Origin: Bradyrhizobium sp. CIAT3101
GTDB lineage: Bacteria > Pseudomonadota > Alphaproteobacteria > Rhizobiales > Xanthobacteraceae
Length of the DNA stretch: 64,000 nt
Direction of reading: 5' to 3'
NCBI RefSeq assembly: GCF_029714945.1
Contig: NZ_CP121634.1
Coordinates: 7,709,001-7,773,000, forward strand
Below the pieces are notes generated by a model. It was not told the DNA's origin. It ran no database searches and saw only the letters and a program-made list of their open reading frames with translations. This document shows positions 1 to 9,956 of this stretch, in pieces. How positions within the stretch are numbered: position 1 is the first letter of the stretch; each line of letters opens with the position of its first letter. The position numbers and the translations under genes are program-made.

Positions 1-888
1 GATCTCGCGCAGCCGCAGCGGGGTCTTGATCGCGGTGCCTTCGGCGATGGTCTTGCTGACCTCGCGCGCCACGGGCGTATCGACGCCGGCCTTGAAGCTC
101 GCATCGATCGGCGAGCAGTTGAGCGGTTGCGCGGCGAACAGGCGCGGCAGTTTTGCAATCTGTCCCGCCTTCAACAGCTCGCGGAAGCCGAAGGCGCAAC
201 CGAGCAGGCTGCTGCCGGCACCGACGGGAACGATGACGTTGTCGGGCGCGCGAAAGCCGAGATCTTCCCAGATCTCATAGGCGAACGATTTCGTGCCTTC
301 GAGAAAGAACGGCTGCCAATTGTGGCTGGCATAGAAGGTCTGGCTCGACTGCCGGATGGCTTCGGCCTCCGACTCCTCGCGCGGGCCCTCGACGAGCTGC
401 ACCTCGGCGCCATAGGCGCGCACCTGCGCGATCTTGGCCGGTGAGGTCGAGGCCGGCGCCAAAATCTTCACACGCATGCCGCCGGACGCGCCAAGCCCCG
501 CCATCGACGAGCCGCCATTGCCCGAAGAATCCTCCAGAATGGCGTTGACGCCGATCTGCCGAAGGAACGACAGCATCACCGCCGACCCCCGGTCCTTGAA
601 GCTGCCGGTCGGGTTGAACCATTCGAGCTTGAAGAACGGCCGCAAATCGCCCCAGACCTGCTGCACCAGCGGCGTGCAGCCGACGCCGAGCGAAATCGGA
701 TCCCTGATCTCCACCGGCAGCGCCGCGCGGTAGCGCCACAGCGACCGCGTGCGGCCGTCGATATCGTCGCGCGAAATCCCCGCCCCCGGCGTCACCAGCA
801 GCGGCGTGCGCTCGTCCGAGCACCAGCGCGGCTCGTGAAGCGGATAAAGCTTTCCATTGCGGGGATCGATGTAGCTGGCGGCAGACAT
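1..888 (-). CDS. Threonine synthase-like PLP-dependent enzyme (partial, 3' end off window)
   Basis: Reading the minus strand from the ATG at 888 gives a protein beginning MSAASYIDPRNGKLYPL that continues beyond base 1, so the C-terminus is missing. It belongs to the fold-type II PLP family (threonine synthase/cysteine synthase). The motif PTGSFKDRG at about residues 92-100 holds the Schiff-base lysine, SSGNGGSS at about 122-129 is the phosphate-type loop, and VPVGAGSSLLG is the glycine-rich PLP-phosphate loop. Members convert O-phosphohomoserine to threonine or carry out related beta/gamma eliminations in the cytoplasm; the exact substrate cannot be fixed here. A different frame on the same strand (275-895) is open but has no such motifs. 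Confidence 0.85.
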   Translation of the reverse strand, partial: MSAASYIDPRNGKLYPLHEPRWCSDERTPLLVTPGAGISRDDIDGRTRSLWRYRAALPVEIRDPISLGVGCTPLVQQVWGDLRPFFKLEWFNPTGSFKDRGSAVMLSFLRQIGVNAILEDSSGNGGSSMAGLGASGGMRVKILAPASTSPAKIAQVRAYGAEVQLVEGPREESEAEAIRQSSQTFYASHNWQPFFLEGTKSFAYEIWEDLGFRAPDNVIVPVGAGSSLLGCAFGFRELLKAGQIAKLPRLFAAQPLNCSPIDASFKAGVDTPVAREVSKTIAEGTAIKTPLRLREI

Positions 889-935
889 GACGCACTCCGA
901 AAACGAGGCCGGAGCTGCAGGGTATGTCCGATTGT

Positions 936-2903
936 CTAGGTTTTGCCTAGCCCGATGCGGCGCATGAGCTCCGTGAACCGCGCATCACTGCGGAGCGGAT
1001 CGAAGGCGGGCCGCAGCAGGATCGAGGGATTGAAGCGGGCCTCATAGGCCTTCTCCAGCCAGCCGAGCGCGGCGTCGCGATCGCCGAGGCCCAGGTAGAT
1101 GAGCGCGATGTTGGCCTGCGCCGATGGATAGGCGTCGGCGTGTGCCGCCATATCGGCGGCGACCCTGGCGGCGTCGTCCTTGCGGCCCGAGACGGCATAG
1201 GCGTAGGCGAGATTGGAATCGAACACGCTGCTGTGGCCCGAAATCTCGATCGCTTTGCGGAACTCCGCGATGGCCTCGTCGAAACTGCCTGTCAGCACCA
1301 GGGCCTGGCCGAGCTCGTAATGGCCGACGGCAAATCCGGGATCGAGCTCGAGCGTCTTGCGGCTCTGTGCGACCGCGGCGTCGAAATCATGATTGATGCA
1401 AAACGCATCGGCGATGTCGGCGCCGATGATGAGGGAGAGCGGATCGAGGCTTTGCGCCTCCTTGAACTCTCGCAGCGCCTCGCTCGTCTTGCCCGTCAGC
1501 ATCAGATGCCATGCGTACCAATGATGCGCCGTGGCGTAGCTGGGGTTGAGACGGATGGCGGCCTCGTATTCGGAAGCAGCGACATCCCAGTCCCAGCCGT
1601 AGAGATCGAGCGCAAAGGCGAGCGAGGTGTGGGCTTCGCCGAGTGTGCCGTCGAGCTCGAGCGCTTTGCTGGCCGCCGCCGTCGCCTTGGAGAACGCCTC
1701 CGTGGTCGACAGCACGCCGTACTCCCAATCGCCGGCGAGCGCATAGGCGTCCGCAAGGCCGGAATGCGCCTCGGCGTAGTTGCGGTCGACCTCGATGGCC
1801 TGGCGGAAATATCTGATGGCGGCGCGGAGGCCGTCGCCGGTGCGCTTGTTCAGGAAGTAGCGGCCCTTCAGGTAATTTTCGTAAGCCAGCGGATCGATGC
1901 TGCGCGGCTTGTCGAAAGCGGCGTGCTCGCCGTGGTTCAGCGTGGCGCGCACCTGCCCCGCCACGGCGCGGGCGACGCGGACCTGAAGCGTCAGCGCGTC
2001 GCGCACATCGCCCTCGTAACTGTCGGCCCAGACGCGGCTGTCGTCGGCGGCCTGAATCAGCTGGGCCGTGATCCGCACGCGCCCGTTCGCGCGCATCACG
2101 CTGCCTTCGATCAGGGCGTCGACGTGGAGCTCGCGCGCGATGGTCGCGAGCGATTTGTGCGCGCCCTTGTAGGTCATCGCCGAGGTGCGCGAGATCACCC
2201 TGAGCGCATCGACCTTGCCGAGCTCCGTGATCAGTTCGCCGGTCATGCCGTCCGCGAAAAAATCCTGCGACGGATCTTCCGAGGTATCGACGAGCGGCAG
2301 CACCGCGAGCGAATGGATGGCTTGCGTTCCCTGAGGCCTGGGCGAGAGCCAGGCCAAGAGCGCGGCGGCCAGCAAGAGCGCCAGGCCGATCGAGGCGAAC
2401 AGGCCGTGACGGCGCCCGATGACGGGTCGTGCCGGAGGCGCCGTTTCCGGAGCGAGGACTGCCGCCGGCGGATCGGGTTCACGCGGCGCACTGCCATCGA
2501 CGACGACGGTGACGTCGGCGAGAAAGCGATAGCCGCGGCGCGCCACGGTCTCGACGAAGCGCGGGCTCTCCGCGGAATCGCCGAGCGCCTCCCTGATCTT
2601 GCTGACGGCCTTGTTGAGCCCGTGATCGTAGTCGACCACCGTCTGCGGCCAGAGCAGCGTGCGCAGTTCCTCGCGCGTCACCACCTCGCCCGGCCGCTCC
2701 AAGAGCGCCGAGAGCAATTGAAACGGCTGCTCCTGCAAGCGCACCCGCCTGCCGTTCTTGACCAGCTCGCCGCTGCGCGGATCCGCCTCGAACGCGCCGA
2801 ACTTCGTGCGCCTGCCGGGCTGTGCGGAGGCTGCCGCGGGTCTCTCGATCAATTCCGGTTCGAGCAGCATGGACATCTCATCGAGGCGTTGGGGAGGTGT
2901 CAT
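936..2903 (-). CDS. Winged-helix (OmpR/CadC-type) membrane regulator with TolB-like and TPR domains
   Basis: The 655-residue protein has an N-terminal trans_reg_C winged-helix domain at about 34-130 (ending VETVARRGYRFLADV), a proline-rich linker, one transmembrane helix at about 168-186, a periplasmic TolB/FlgO-like segment at about 197-320 (SLAVLPLVDTSED) and TPR repeats to the C-terminus. This is the CadC-like one-component architecture often annotated as an adenylate-cyclase-type TPR protein, although no cyclase domain is present. DNA binding would be cytoplasmic and sensing periplasmic, without phosphorylation. The target genes are unknown. It lies 47 bp downstream of the PLP enzyme start on the same strand. 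Confidence 0.85.
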   Translation of the reverse strand: MTPPQRLDEMSMLLEPELIERPAAASAQPGRRTKFGAFEADPRSGELVKNGRRVRLQEQPFQLLSALLERPGEVVTREELRTLLWPQTVVDYDHGLNKAVSKIREALGDSAESPRFVETVARRGYRFLADVTVVVDGSAPREPDPPAAVLAPETAPPARPVIGRRHGLFASIGLALLLAAALLAWLSPRPQGTQAIHSLAVLPLVDTSEDPSQDFFADGMTGELITELGKVDALRVISRTSAMTYKGAHKSLATIARELHVDALIEGSVMRANGRVRITAQLIQAADDSRVWADSYEGDVRDALTLQVRVARAVAGQVRATLNHGEHAAFDKPRSIDPLAYENYLKGRYFLNKRTGDGLRAAIRYFRQAIEVDRNYAEAHSGLADAYALAGDWEYGVLSTTEAFSKATAAASKALELDGTLGEAHTSLAFALDLYGWDWDVAASEYEAAIRLNPSYATAHHWYAWHLMLTGKTSEALREFKEAQSLDPLSLIIGADIADAFCINHDFDAAVAQSRKTLELDPGFAVGHYELGQALVLTGSFDEAIAEFRKAIEISGHSSVFDSNLAYAYAVSGRKDDAARVAADMAAHADAYPSAQANIALIYLGLGDRDAALGWLEKAYEARFNPSILLRPAFDPLRSDARFTELMRRIGLGKT

Positions 2904-3071
2904 CGGAAGCCGATGATTTCACAGGGCTTCCCGGGGGATTGCGATTCCAGCGAAAGACCACGCGCCGTCCATTGAGACCGGCTGCCGGGCCGGCGAAGAG
3001 AGCCGCGCACAACAACACGGGATCGCGCGGGGCTATCGATGCAGAACGGTGTCAATCCGGGACGGGACGGC

Positions 3072-3551
3072 ATGCCTATGCTCGACTCGGCTTATAATTT
3101 TGCGCGCTTCCTGAGCGGCGACGCGGAAGCCGCCGAGCACATCGTGCAGGCGGCGTTTCTCCGGACCGATGTCGACGCGGGCGGGAGAGGCCGGACCCGG
3201 TTGTTGAGGGGCGTGCGGAATTGCTATCGGACATGGCTGACCACCCGGCGGCGACGCGATCGGCAAAGTGATGTATTCGCACACAAGCGGTTACCTGATG
3301 CGGTCGCCGCTTCCGTCCTCCGAACGGACGACCGTGCCGACAAAATTTCGGCCGCCGCCAAGTTCGATGCGACGGCAATTCGCTGCGCCATCGAGACCCT
3401 GCCGCGGCGCCTGCGCGAAATCCTGGTGCTGCGCGAGATCGATTTGTTGTCCTACCGGGAAATCTCCGAGGTGACGTCGCTGCCGACAGGCGAGATCATG
3501 TCGCGACTGGCCTGCGCGCGACGCAGGCTTGCGGGATTCGCGGGTCATTGA
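3072..3551 (+). CDS. Small sigma-70/ECF-like protein with region 4 helix-turn-helix
   Basis: About 159 residues. The C-terminal part (AIETLPRRLREILVLREI through SYREISEVTSLPTGEIMSRL) is a clear sigma region 4 helix-turn-helix. The N-terminal part (NFARFLSGDAEAAEHIVQAAF) resembles the start of ECF region 2 but is weakly conserved and short. I place the start at the ATG at 3072, just ahead of the domain and after a GGGACGG stretch; an in-frame ATG at 3039 adds 11 residues. No anti-sigma gene is adjacent, and the neighbour at 936-2903 is divergent. It may be a degenerate ECF factor or a sigma-like regulator. Confidence 0.65.
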   Translation: MPMLDSAYNFARFLSGDAEAAEHIVQAAFLRTDVDAGGRGRTRLLRGVRNCYRTWLTTRRRRDRQSDVFAHKRLPDAVAASVLRTDDRADKISAAAKFDATAIRCAIETLPRRLREILVLREIDLLSYREISEVTSLPTGEIMSRLACARRRLAGFAGH

Positions 3552-3734
3552 TTCGAAAATTGTAATTATATCAATATCTTAAATGGATTGCACCCGGAGG
3601 CGAGTAGCCCAGTCGGTGCGCCCAACCATTCCGATCAGGCCAGACAGTCCCCATATAAAGGACGGATAAACCGCCCTGCCCGCCCCGCACGATTAACTTG
3701 TCTGTCGTGGCCGGCCGCTACAATATGTTGGATT

Positions 3735-3802
3735 GCGTCGCCGGCCTCTGCCGGCAACGCCGCAGAGCCAGGCCCGTCCGAGCGGCGGGCCGTTGGCTTT
3801 TT
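3735..3802 (+). promoter_or_regulatory. Two-hairpin leader ending in an intrinsic-terminator-like stem just before urc1
   Basis: The first hairpin at 3735-3760 pairs GCGT/ACGC and GCCGGC/GCCGGC around a CTCT loop with one mismatch. The second at 3766-3798 pairs AGCCA with TGGCT and GGCCCG (3771-3776) with CGGGCC (3786-3791), with a two-base bulge, and ends in five T at 3798-3802. The stem ends 12 bases before the urc1 ATG, and a GGGAG ribosome-binding site lies between. A terminator in that place suggests transcription attenuation of the operon, or the end of an upstream small RNA. The structure was read by eye. Confidence 0.5.
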
Positions 3803-3814
3803 GGGAGTTTGGCC

Positions 3815-5071
<1,257 letters not shown>

Positions 5072-5078
5072 TCAGGCG

Positions 5079-6317
5079 ATGGCGGACGTTTCAGAACTGC
5101 AGGCACGCGCGCTCCTCACCGCAAAGGCGGTTCGCGCGCGGGCCGGCGAGATGCTCGCAATCGGACTGAGCGGCGGGCTCACGCATTTCACGGTCGATCT
5201 CGATCGGATGGACGGCGTTGCGGAGGCCGTGCTGGCTGTCACGCGCAAGGCCTATCCGACCCTCGACATTCCCTTCCATGCGCGGTGGCGGCACTTTGTG
5301 TTCGCTGGCATCGACCGCTGGGCGCAGCTGGCCGACGCGGCATCGTGGCCCGATCGCGCGGCGCGGGCGCGCGCGGAGTTCGACCTCGCCATTGTCAGTG
5401 TGCTGCTCGATGCCGGCGCGGGTGCTGCGTGGCGATATCGCGACGCATCGACGGGGCAAGGGATCGGCCGATCCGAGGGACTTGCGATTGCGAGCCTCGA
5501 CATGTTTGCCGGCGGCCTGTTTTCCCGTGACGCGCACGCTCCCTTCAGGGCCGATGCGGACGTGCTCGCAAAGCTGCCGCTCGCGGCGCTCAACTCGGCC
5601 TTCCAGGCGAGCGACGCCAATCCGTTGCTCGGTCTTGAAGGCCGCACCGATCTGCTGCGGCGCCTCGGCAAGCAGGTTGCGGCGCGCGCCGATGTCTTCG
5701 GCATGCACGACGCGCCACGGCCGGGCGGGCTGTTCGATCATATCGCCGCGCAGGCCACGAACGGCGCCATTCCCGCGCCCGCGATCCTGTCCGCGGTGCT
5801 GAACCAGCTCGGGCCGATCTGGCCGTCGCGGCTCGAGCTCGCCGGTGTCCCGCTCGGCGATTGCTGGCGCCATCCGGCGATCAAGGCCGACGATGCGACC
5901 GCCGGCCTCGTGCCGCTGCACAAGCTGTCGCAATGGCTGAGCTATTCGCTGATCGAGCCGCTTCAGCGCGCCGGATTCGACGTCACCGACATCGACGGCC
6001 TGACCGGGCTTGCCGAATACCGCAATGGCGGCCTGTTCGTCGATCACGGGGTGCTGCGCCTGCGCGATGCCGCGGATGCCGATCGTGCGCATGCGGTGGA
6101 CTCGCTGCTCGTCGTCGAGTGGCGCGCGCTCACCGTTGCGCTGCTCGATCGCGTCGCCGAACTGGTTCGCGCCAAGCTCGGCCGCACGCCGCAGTCGCTG
6201 TCGCTCGCCAGCATCCTGGAAGGCGGCACCTGGGCCGCCGGCCGGGCTATCGCCTTTGCGCGCCGTCCCGATGGTTCGCCGCCGCTCAAGGTGATCAGCG
6301 ACGGCACGGTTTTCTAA
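5079..6317 (+). CDS. urc4: Urc4/Urg3 family protein (DUF1688), uracil catabolism
   Basis: The 412-residue cytoplasmic protein starts MADVSELQARALLTAKAV, seven bases after the urc1 stop codon, so the two are co-transcribed and probably translationally close. Recognisable family stretches are GLTHFTVDLDRMDGVAEAV, FHARWRHFVFAGIDRW and the C-terminal SILEGGTWAAGRAIAFARR. This is the DUF1688/URC4 family, required with URC1 for use of uracil as nitrogen source in yeasts that lack the reductive pathway. No catalytic residues are assigned by known biochemistry that I can use. The start at 5079 is preferred over upstream in-frame codons lying inside urc1. Confidence 0.87.
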   Translation: MADVSELQARALLTAKAVRARAGEMLAIGLSGGLTHFTVDLDRMDGVAEAVLAVTRKAYPTLDIPFHARWRHFVFAGIDRWAQLADAASWPDRAARARAEFDLAIVSVLLDAGAGAAWRYRDASTGQGIGRSEGLAIASLDMFAGGLFSRDAHAPFRADADVLAKLPLAALNSAFQASDANPLLGLEGRTDLLRRLGKQVAARADVFGMHDAPRPGGLFDHIAAQATNGAIPAPAILSAVLNQLGPIWPSRLELAGVPLGDCWRHPAIKADDATAGLVPLHKLSQWLSYSLIEPLQRAGFDVTDIDGLTGLAEYRNGGLFVDHGVLRLRDAADADRAHAVDSLLVVEWRALTVALLDRVAELVRAKLGRTPQSLSLASILEGGTWAAGRAIAFARRPDGSPPLKVISDGTVF

Positions 6318-6480
6318 ACCCTCTCCCCCTGTGGGAGAGGGTGGCTTCGCGACAGCGAAGCCGGGTGAGGGGTTCTCTCCGCAGGAGCAACTCTCACTGG
6401 AATTCGCGGAAAGATACCCCTCATCCGGCGCTTCGCGCCACCTTCTCCCACAAGGGGAGAAGGGAAACAGCAAGAGCATC
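6318..6480. repeat. Palindromic intergenic repeat inside the urc operon
   Basis: The 160-bp element begins with CCCTCTCCCCCTGTGGGAGA and ends with the reverse-complementary CTTCTCCCACAAGGGGAGAA. It contains the internal hairpin GGCTTCGC/GCGAAGCC, and matching GGGTGAGGGG and CCCCTCATCC blocks sit inside the arms. It is one of the long palindromes typical of this group and separates urc4 from the downstream upp-like gene. Transcribed, it would fold into a strong hairpin that could process or attenuate the operon mRNA. Confidence 0.8.
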
Positions 6481-6485
6481 CGATC

Positions 6486-7115
6486 ATGGAAGGCGTCACG
6501 ATCGTCGATCATCCGCTGGTGCAGCACAAGCTGACGCTGGTTCGCGACAAATCGATCTCGACAAAGTCGTTCCGCGAGCTGATCAAGGAGATCGGCATGC
6601 TGCTCTGCTACGAGGTGACGCGCGACCTGCCGCTCACCGATACCATGATCGAGACGCCGCTGGCGACCATGCACTCGGCCAAGATCGCCGGCAAGAAGCT
6701 GGTGTTCGTGCCGATGCTGCGTGCCGGCACGACCTTCGTCGACGGCATGATGGACCTGGTGCCGACCGCGCGCGTCGCCCATATCGGTCTCTACCGCGAG
6801 CCAGAGAGCTTTGCCGCGGTCGAGTACTTCTTCAAATCGCCCTCCGATCTCAGCGAGCGCCTGGCGATCGTGGTGACGCCTGTCGTCGCGACCGCCAACA
6901 CGGCGGTCGCCGCGGTCGACCGGCTGAAAGAGCGCGGCGCCAAGGATATTCGCCTCGCCTGCCTGATCGCAGCGCCGGAAGGACTCGAGCGCCTGCGCGG
7001 CCTGCATCCGGACGTGCATATCTGGACCGCTGCGGTGGATGAAGGCCTCGACGACAACGGCTTTATTTTGCCGGGCCTTGGCGACGCCGGAGACCGCGCT
7101 TACGGGACGCGGTAG
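6486..7115 (+). CDS. upp: Uracil phosphoribosyltransferase homologue of the URC cluster, PRPP loop degenerate
   Basis: The 209-residue protein is colinear with bacterial Upp: [19 protein letters not shown] at 75-93, APEGLERL at 163-170 and the C-terminal uracil-binding [16 protein letters not shown] at 193-208 are all present. The PRPP-binding loop, usually VDPMLATGGS, here reads [10 protein letters not shown] at about 130-138: the acidic residue is Thr131 and Gly-Gly-Ser is Ala-Asn-Thr. In the family this loop holds the ribose and pyrophosphate of PRPP, so normal UMP formation is doubtful. It follows the repeat downstream of urc4 and probably forms the third step or a ligand-binding role in the URC pathway. 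Confidence 0.88.
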   Translation: MEGVTIVDHPLVQHKLTLVRDKSISTKSFRELIKEIGMLLCYEVTRDLPLTDTMIETPLATMHSAKIAGKKLVFVPMLRAGTTFVDGMMDLVPTARVAHIGLYREPESFAAVEYFFKSPSDLSERLAIVVTPVVATANTAVAAVDRLKERGAKDIRLACLIAAPEGLERLRGLHPDVHIWTAAVDEGLDDNGFILPGLGDAGDRAYGTR

Positions 7116-7157
7116 CGTGGAGCAGGATGAAGTTGGATCGAGTTAGGCCAAGAGCAT

Positions 7158-7318
7158 AACTCTCTCCGTTCCCTCCCCCCTTGCGGGGGAGGGGCAGGGA
7201 GAGGGGTTCACACGGGGATTCTATCCATCGCGCACCTGCCTCGGTGCGTCGGCAATAACCGAAACCTTTTCCTGGGCTACCCCCCTCCCTAGCCCTCCCC
7301 CGCAAGGGGGGAGGGAAC
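7158..7318. repeat. Palindromic intergenic repeat between upp and the M48 protease gene
   Basis: The left arm CTCTCCGTTCCCTCCCCCCT with TTGCGGGGGAGGG is mirrored near the right end by CCCTCCCCCGCAAGGGGGGA. The inner parts (GGGAGAGGGG and CCCCTCCCTAGC) also pair. It lies between two convergent genes, where it may act as a bidirectional terminator. It resembles the element at 6318-6480 in composition but is a different sequence. Confidence 0.75.
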
Positions 7319-7361
7319 GCACCTCCGTCGAGGCGCTCCTTGCCTCTCGTCGCAGCCCGCT

Positions 7362-8492
7362 TCAGATCTTCCCGCTGCCGCAGATGCCTTTCAGCGCCTG
7401 CCATTCCTTGTCGGTCAGCAGCGGTGGGCCGCTGGCGGGGCGGTCTTCCTTCGTCATGCGCGCGAGGCGGTCTTCGGTCAGCGGATGGCTTGCCAGGATC
7501 GTGAAGCCTGATCCGCCTTCCTTGCCGGTGATGCGGAACATCAACTCGGCCGCGGGCTTCGGCGAGCGGCCGAGCTTGTGCATGATGTCGATCGCGAAGG
7601 TGTCGGCATTGGTCTCGGCCTCGCGCGAATAGGAGGCTTCGACCAGGCTGCGCGAGGCGAAGATCACCGCGGACGAGCCGGTGACGTCGCCGAACAGCAG
7701 GCCGATCAGGAACGAGGTGCCGCCGTTGTAGATCAGGCCGCGCATGTTGTCGTGATGCTTGAGATGGCCGAGCTCGTGGGCAAGGATGCCGGCGATCTCG
7801 TCGGGACTTTCGGCCTTGTCGAGCAGGGCGTTGAGCACGAAGACCTTGCCGCCCGGCAGCGCGAACGCATTCGGCACCGAGCTCGGCAGCACGCCCGCCG
7901 TCATGGTGTCGTCGTCAAGCCCGGCCGCATCGCGCAGTCGGTTGACGAGCTTGGCGAAGGCCGCCTGGCCAGCCGGATCGCTGCAGGACTCGCGCCCGAA
8001 GATGGTCTTCACCTGGACCTCGGACGCATCGCCGATCCGCCGCTCGATCGGCTTCGGCACCAGCGGCGCCAGGCGATCCGCGGCGAGCGGCACGCCGAAC
8101 AGCACGACGCAGACGATGGAGATGGTGGCTGCAAGCGACCAGCCGACGATTCGGGCAACACCGCGGCCGGTGGTCCGGTGCTCGTCAAGCCGCGGACATC
8201 GTGCGACGAGATCGGCGCCAAAAGCGGCATCGCGGATCTCGAGCCGTGCCAGCGACGGCGCGGACGTCGCAGTCAGGCGCAGGATGCCGGCCGGACTGTC
8301 CGCGCGGCGGATTTCGTCAAAAGCCCAGCGCGTGGCGGTCCGACCCGTCTCTCCGTCGCTGGGCTCGACGATCTCGAGCGCGTCAGCCAGTGTCAGCATG
8401 ACCTGACGCCGGCGGCTCGAACGTCCGTCGAAGAAGATCGCTTGTTGTCCGGGCTGGGTCTCGGCGCCGGGCTCGGCGGTCACATCACTCAC
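7362..8492 (-). CDS. M48 family membrane-linked zinc metallopeptidase
   Basis: The 376-residue protein has an N-terminal cytoplasmic region, one hydrophobic segment at about 112-138 and a peptidase domain with HELGH at 239-243 (zinc ligands H239 and H243, catalytic E240). The third ligand lies in SREAETNAD (E293). This is the HtpX/Ste24-like M48 family, with the active site expected outside the inner membrane. The N-terminal 100 residues are not recognised. The ATG at 8492 is three bases after the stop of the DUF898 gene upstream, so the two form an operon and may act together in the envelope. Confidence 0.88.
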   Translation of the reverse strand: MSDVTAEPGAETQPGQQAIFFDGRSSRRRQVMLTLADALEIVEPSDGETGRTATRWAFDEIRRADSPAGILRLTATSAPSLARLEIRDAAFGADLVARCPRLDEHRTTGRGVARIVGWSLAATISIVCVVLFGVPLAADRLAPLVPKPIERRIGDASEVQVKTIFGRESCSDPAGQAAFAKLVNRLRDAAGLDDDTMTAGVLPSSVPNAFALPGGKVFVLNALLDKAESPDEIAGILAHELGHLKHHDNMRGLIYNGGTSFLIGLLFGDVTGSSAVIFASRSLVEASYSREAETNADTFAIDIMHKLGRSPKPAAELMFRITGKEGGSGFTILASHPLTEDRLARMTKEDRPASGPPLLTDKEWQALKGICGSGKI

Positions 8493-8495
8493 GAT

Positions 8496-9659
8496 CTAGA
8501 ATCCCGCGACATCGAGACCATCGGCAAAGCCTTCACCGAGCGCGCTGGCCAGTTCGCCGCTGGCGCGGACATCGGCTGCGGCTCCAATATCGTGCACCGT
8601 GACCGTCTCCAGCACCTTGGCCCAGAGATCACGCTGGAGATAGACGCGCATGACGATGTTGATGGCCAGCGCAAGCGCGAAATAGCCGATCACCATCATC
8701 ACCATCATCGGGATGCTCTTGGCAGCGTGGTCGGGCCCGAACACCTGCTCGGCCGGCAGGCCGCTCACCTTGACGACGAGCAAGGTGGCACCGCCGATGT
8801 AGAGGCCGAACAGGGTCGAGAGCAGCATCCACCAGCCGACCATCTTCCAGTAAAGGCCGTAGAATGCATTGTGCGGCAGATCCGATGACAGGCTGACGCC
8901 GCCGATGCGGATGCCGTTCAGCCACCAGCGCCATTCGCGCGCCTTGAACTCGGCATAGAGGAACGGCGCGAGCGGGAAGATGATGACCGCGATCGGCGTA
9001 AGCAGCCACAGCCACCAGCCGCGCTTGAAGAAAGTCCAGCCGTCACCTTCGAAGTCGCCCTGCAGATCGCCGAAATGCGTGTGCCGCATCTTGTAGCGCT
9101 CCAGCGACGCCTCGCGCCACGGCAGCGCCAGGCCGAGCGTCAGGAACACCAGCAGGCCCCACAGCATTGCGCGAAACGAATACGCCCAGCCGGAGCCGTC
9201 CATCCAGAAGCGCACGCCACGCCAGACCGTGCGGGTCAAACGATAACGTCGTGCGCGAAAGATCGCGAACTGGCCGAAGGCGTAGAACGAGATGAACAGC
9301 GGGGTCGAAGCAAAGCCCTGCCAGCGCTCGAACTCGATACCGATGAGAAAATAGGCGAGATAGATCGGCACCAGGATCGCGAGCGCGAACAGGAAGCCGA
9401 TCAAGAGCTCCTTGCCGCGGCCGGTATATTCGGCTGCGTCGCCGTCGATCGCGGTGTTCGACCACAAATGGCGGCGGATGTCGGTGACGAGCCAGAATCG
9501 GTAGAAGCCGAAGGTGACGAGCTCCAGCATGGCACCCTTGGTGACCATCTTGCGGAACTCGGTGCGATTGCCGGTGAAGTCGACCCGGGAGGGCGGCAGC
9601 GGCGGCGGGACCGGTTCGGGGCGGCCGATCGGGGCCCATTGCATGTCATTCACAGGCAT
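8496..9659 (-). CDS. DUF898 (YjgN-type) multi-pass inner membrane protein
   Basis: About 387 residues. Family signatures are FTGNRTEFRKMVTKGAMLEL near the N-terminus, TFGFYRFWLVTDIRRHLW, and several long hydrophobic segments (for example IGFLFALAILVPIYLAYFLIG and MLLSTLFGLYIGGATLLVV). The function of DUF898 proteins is not known. I start at the ATG at 9659, which follows GAGG; the codon before it is TTG. The stop lies three bases ahead of the M48 peptidase ATG, which makes the pair an operon of membrane protein and membrane protease. Confidence 0.82.
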   Translation of the reverse strand: MPVNDMQWAPIGRPEPVPPPLPPSRVDFTGNRTEFRKMVTKGAMLELVTFGFYRFWLVTDIRRHLWSNTAIDGDAAEYTGRGKELLIGFLFALAILVPIYLAYFLIGIEFERWQGFASTPLFISFYAFGQFAIFRARRYRLTRTVWRGVRFWMDGSGWAYSFRAMLWGLLVFLTLGLALPWREASLERYKMRHTHFGDLQGDFEGDGWTFFKRGWWLWLLTPIAVIIFPLAPFLYAEFKAREWRWWLNGIRIGGVSLSSDLPHNAFYGLYWKMVGWWMLLSTLFGLYIGGATLLVVKVSGLPAEQVFGPDHAAKSIPMMVMMVIGYFALALAINIVMRVYLQRDLWAKVLETVTVHDIGAAADVRASGELASALGEGFADGLDVAGF

Positions 9660-9956
9660 CAACCTCGGGATGCGGATCTGATCCGCTCAAACTATAGATC
9701 AGAGATTGGTCGATCCCCAAGATGGGCGGGTTCGATTTACCTCGGTTTCGAGCGATTTCTTGCACGATTGCGCGGGCGGAGACGTGCGGGAGGTCACGTT
9801 CAAGCAAGACCATGACGGCCACCCGACGCTCTCGCGAAGGTTGGATGTGGCAAAACTCTCCCTTGCTCCGGCGCAGACAACGGGCTGTAATTGCTATCCA
9901 AATACCGCAGCGCAGAATTCAAGAAAATCGCGCGGTTCATGCCAGGGAGAGCGGTC

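Noticed and set aside
275..895. 206-residue minus-strand frame overlapping the PLP enzyme
   Set aside because: Another frame on the same strand; the PLP motifs are in the frame that starts at 888.
1140..2975. 611-residue plus-strand open frame
   Set aside because: Antisense to the winged-helix/TPR gene; composition is Arg/Gly/Asp-rich without domains, as expected opposite high-GC coding DNA.
5091..7019. 642-residue minus-strand open frame spanning urc4, the repeat and upp
   Set aside because: It crosses two recognised genes and a palindromic repeat and has no conserved motif.
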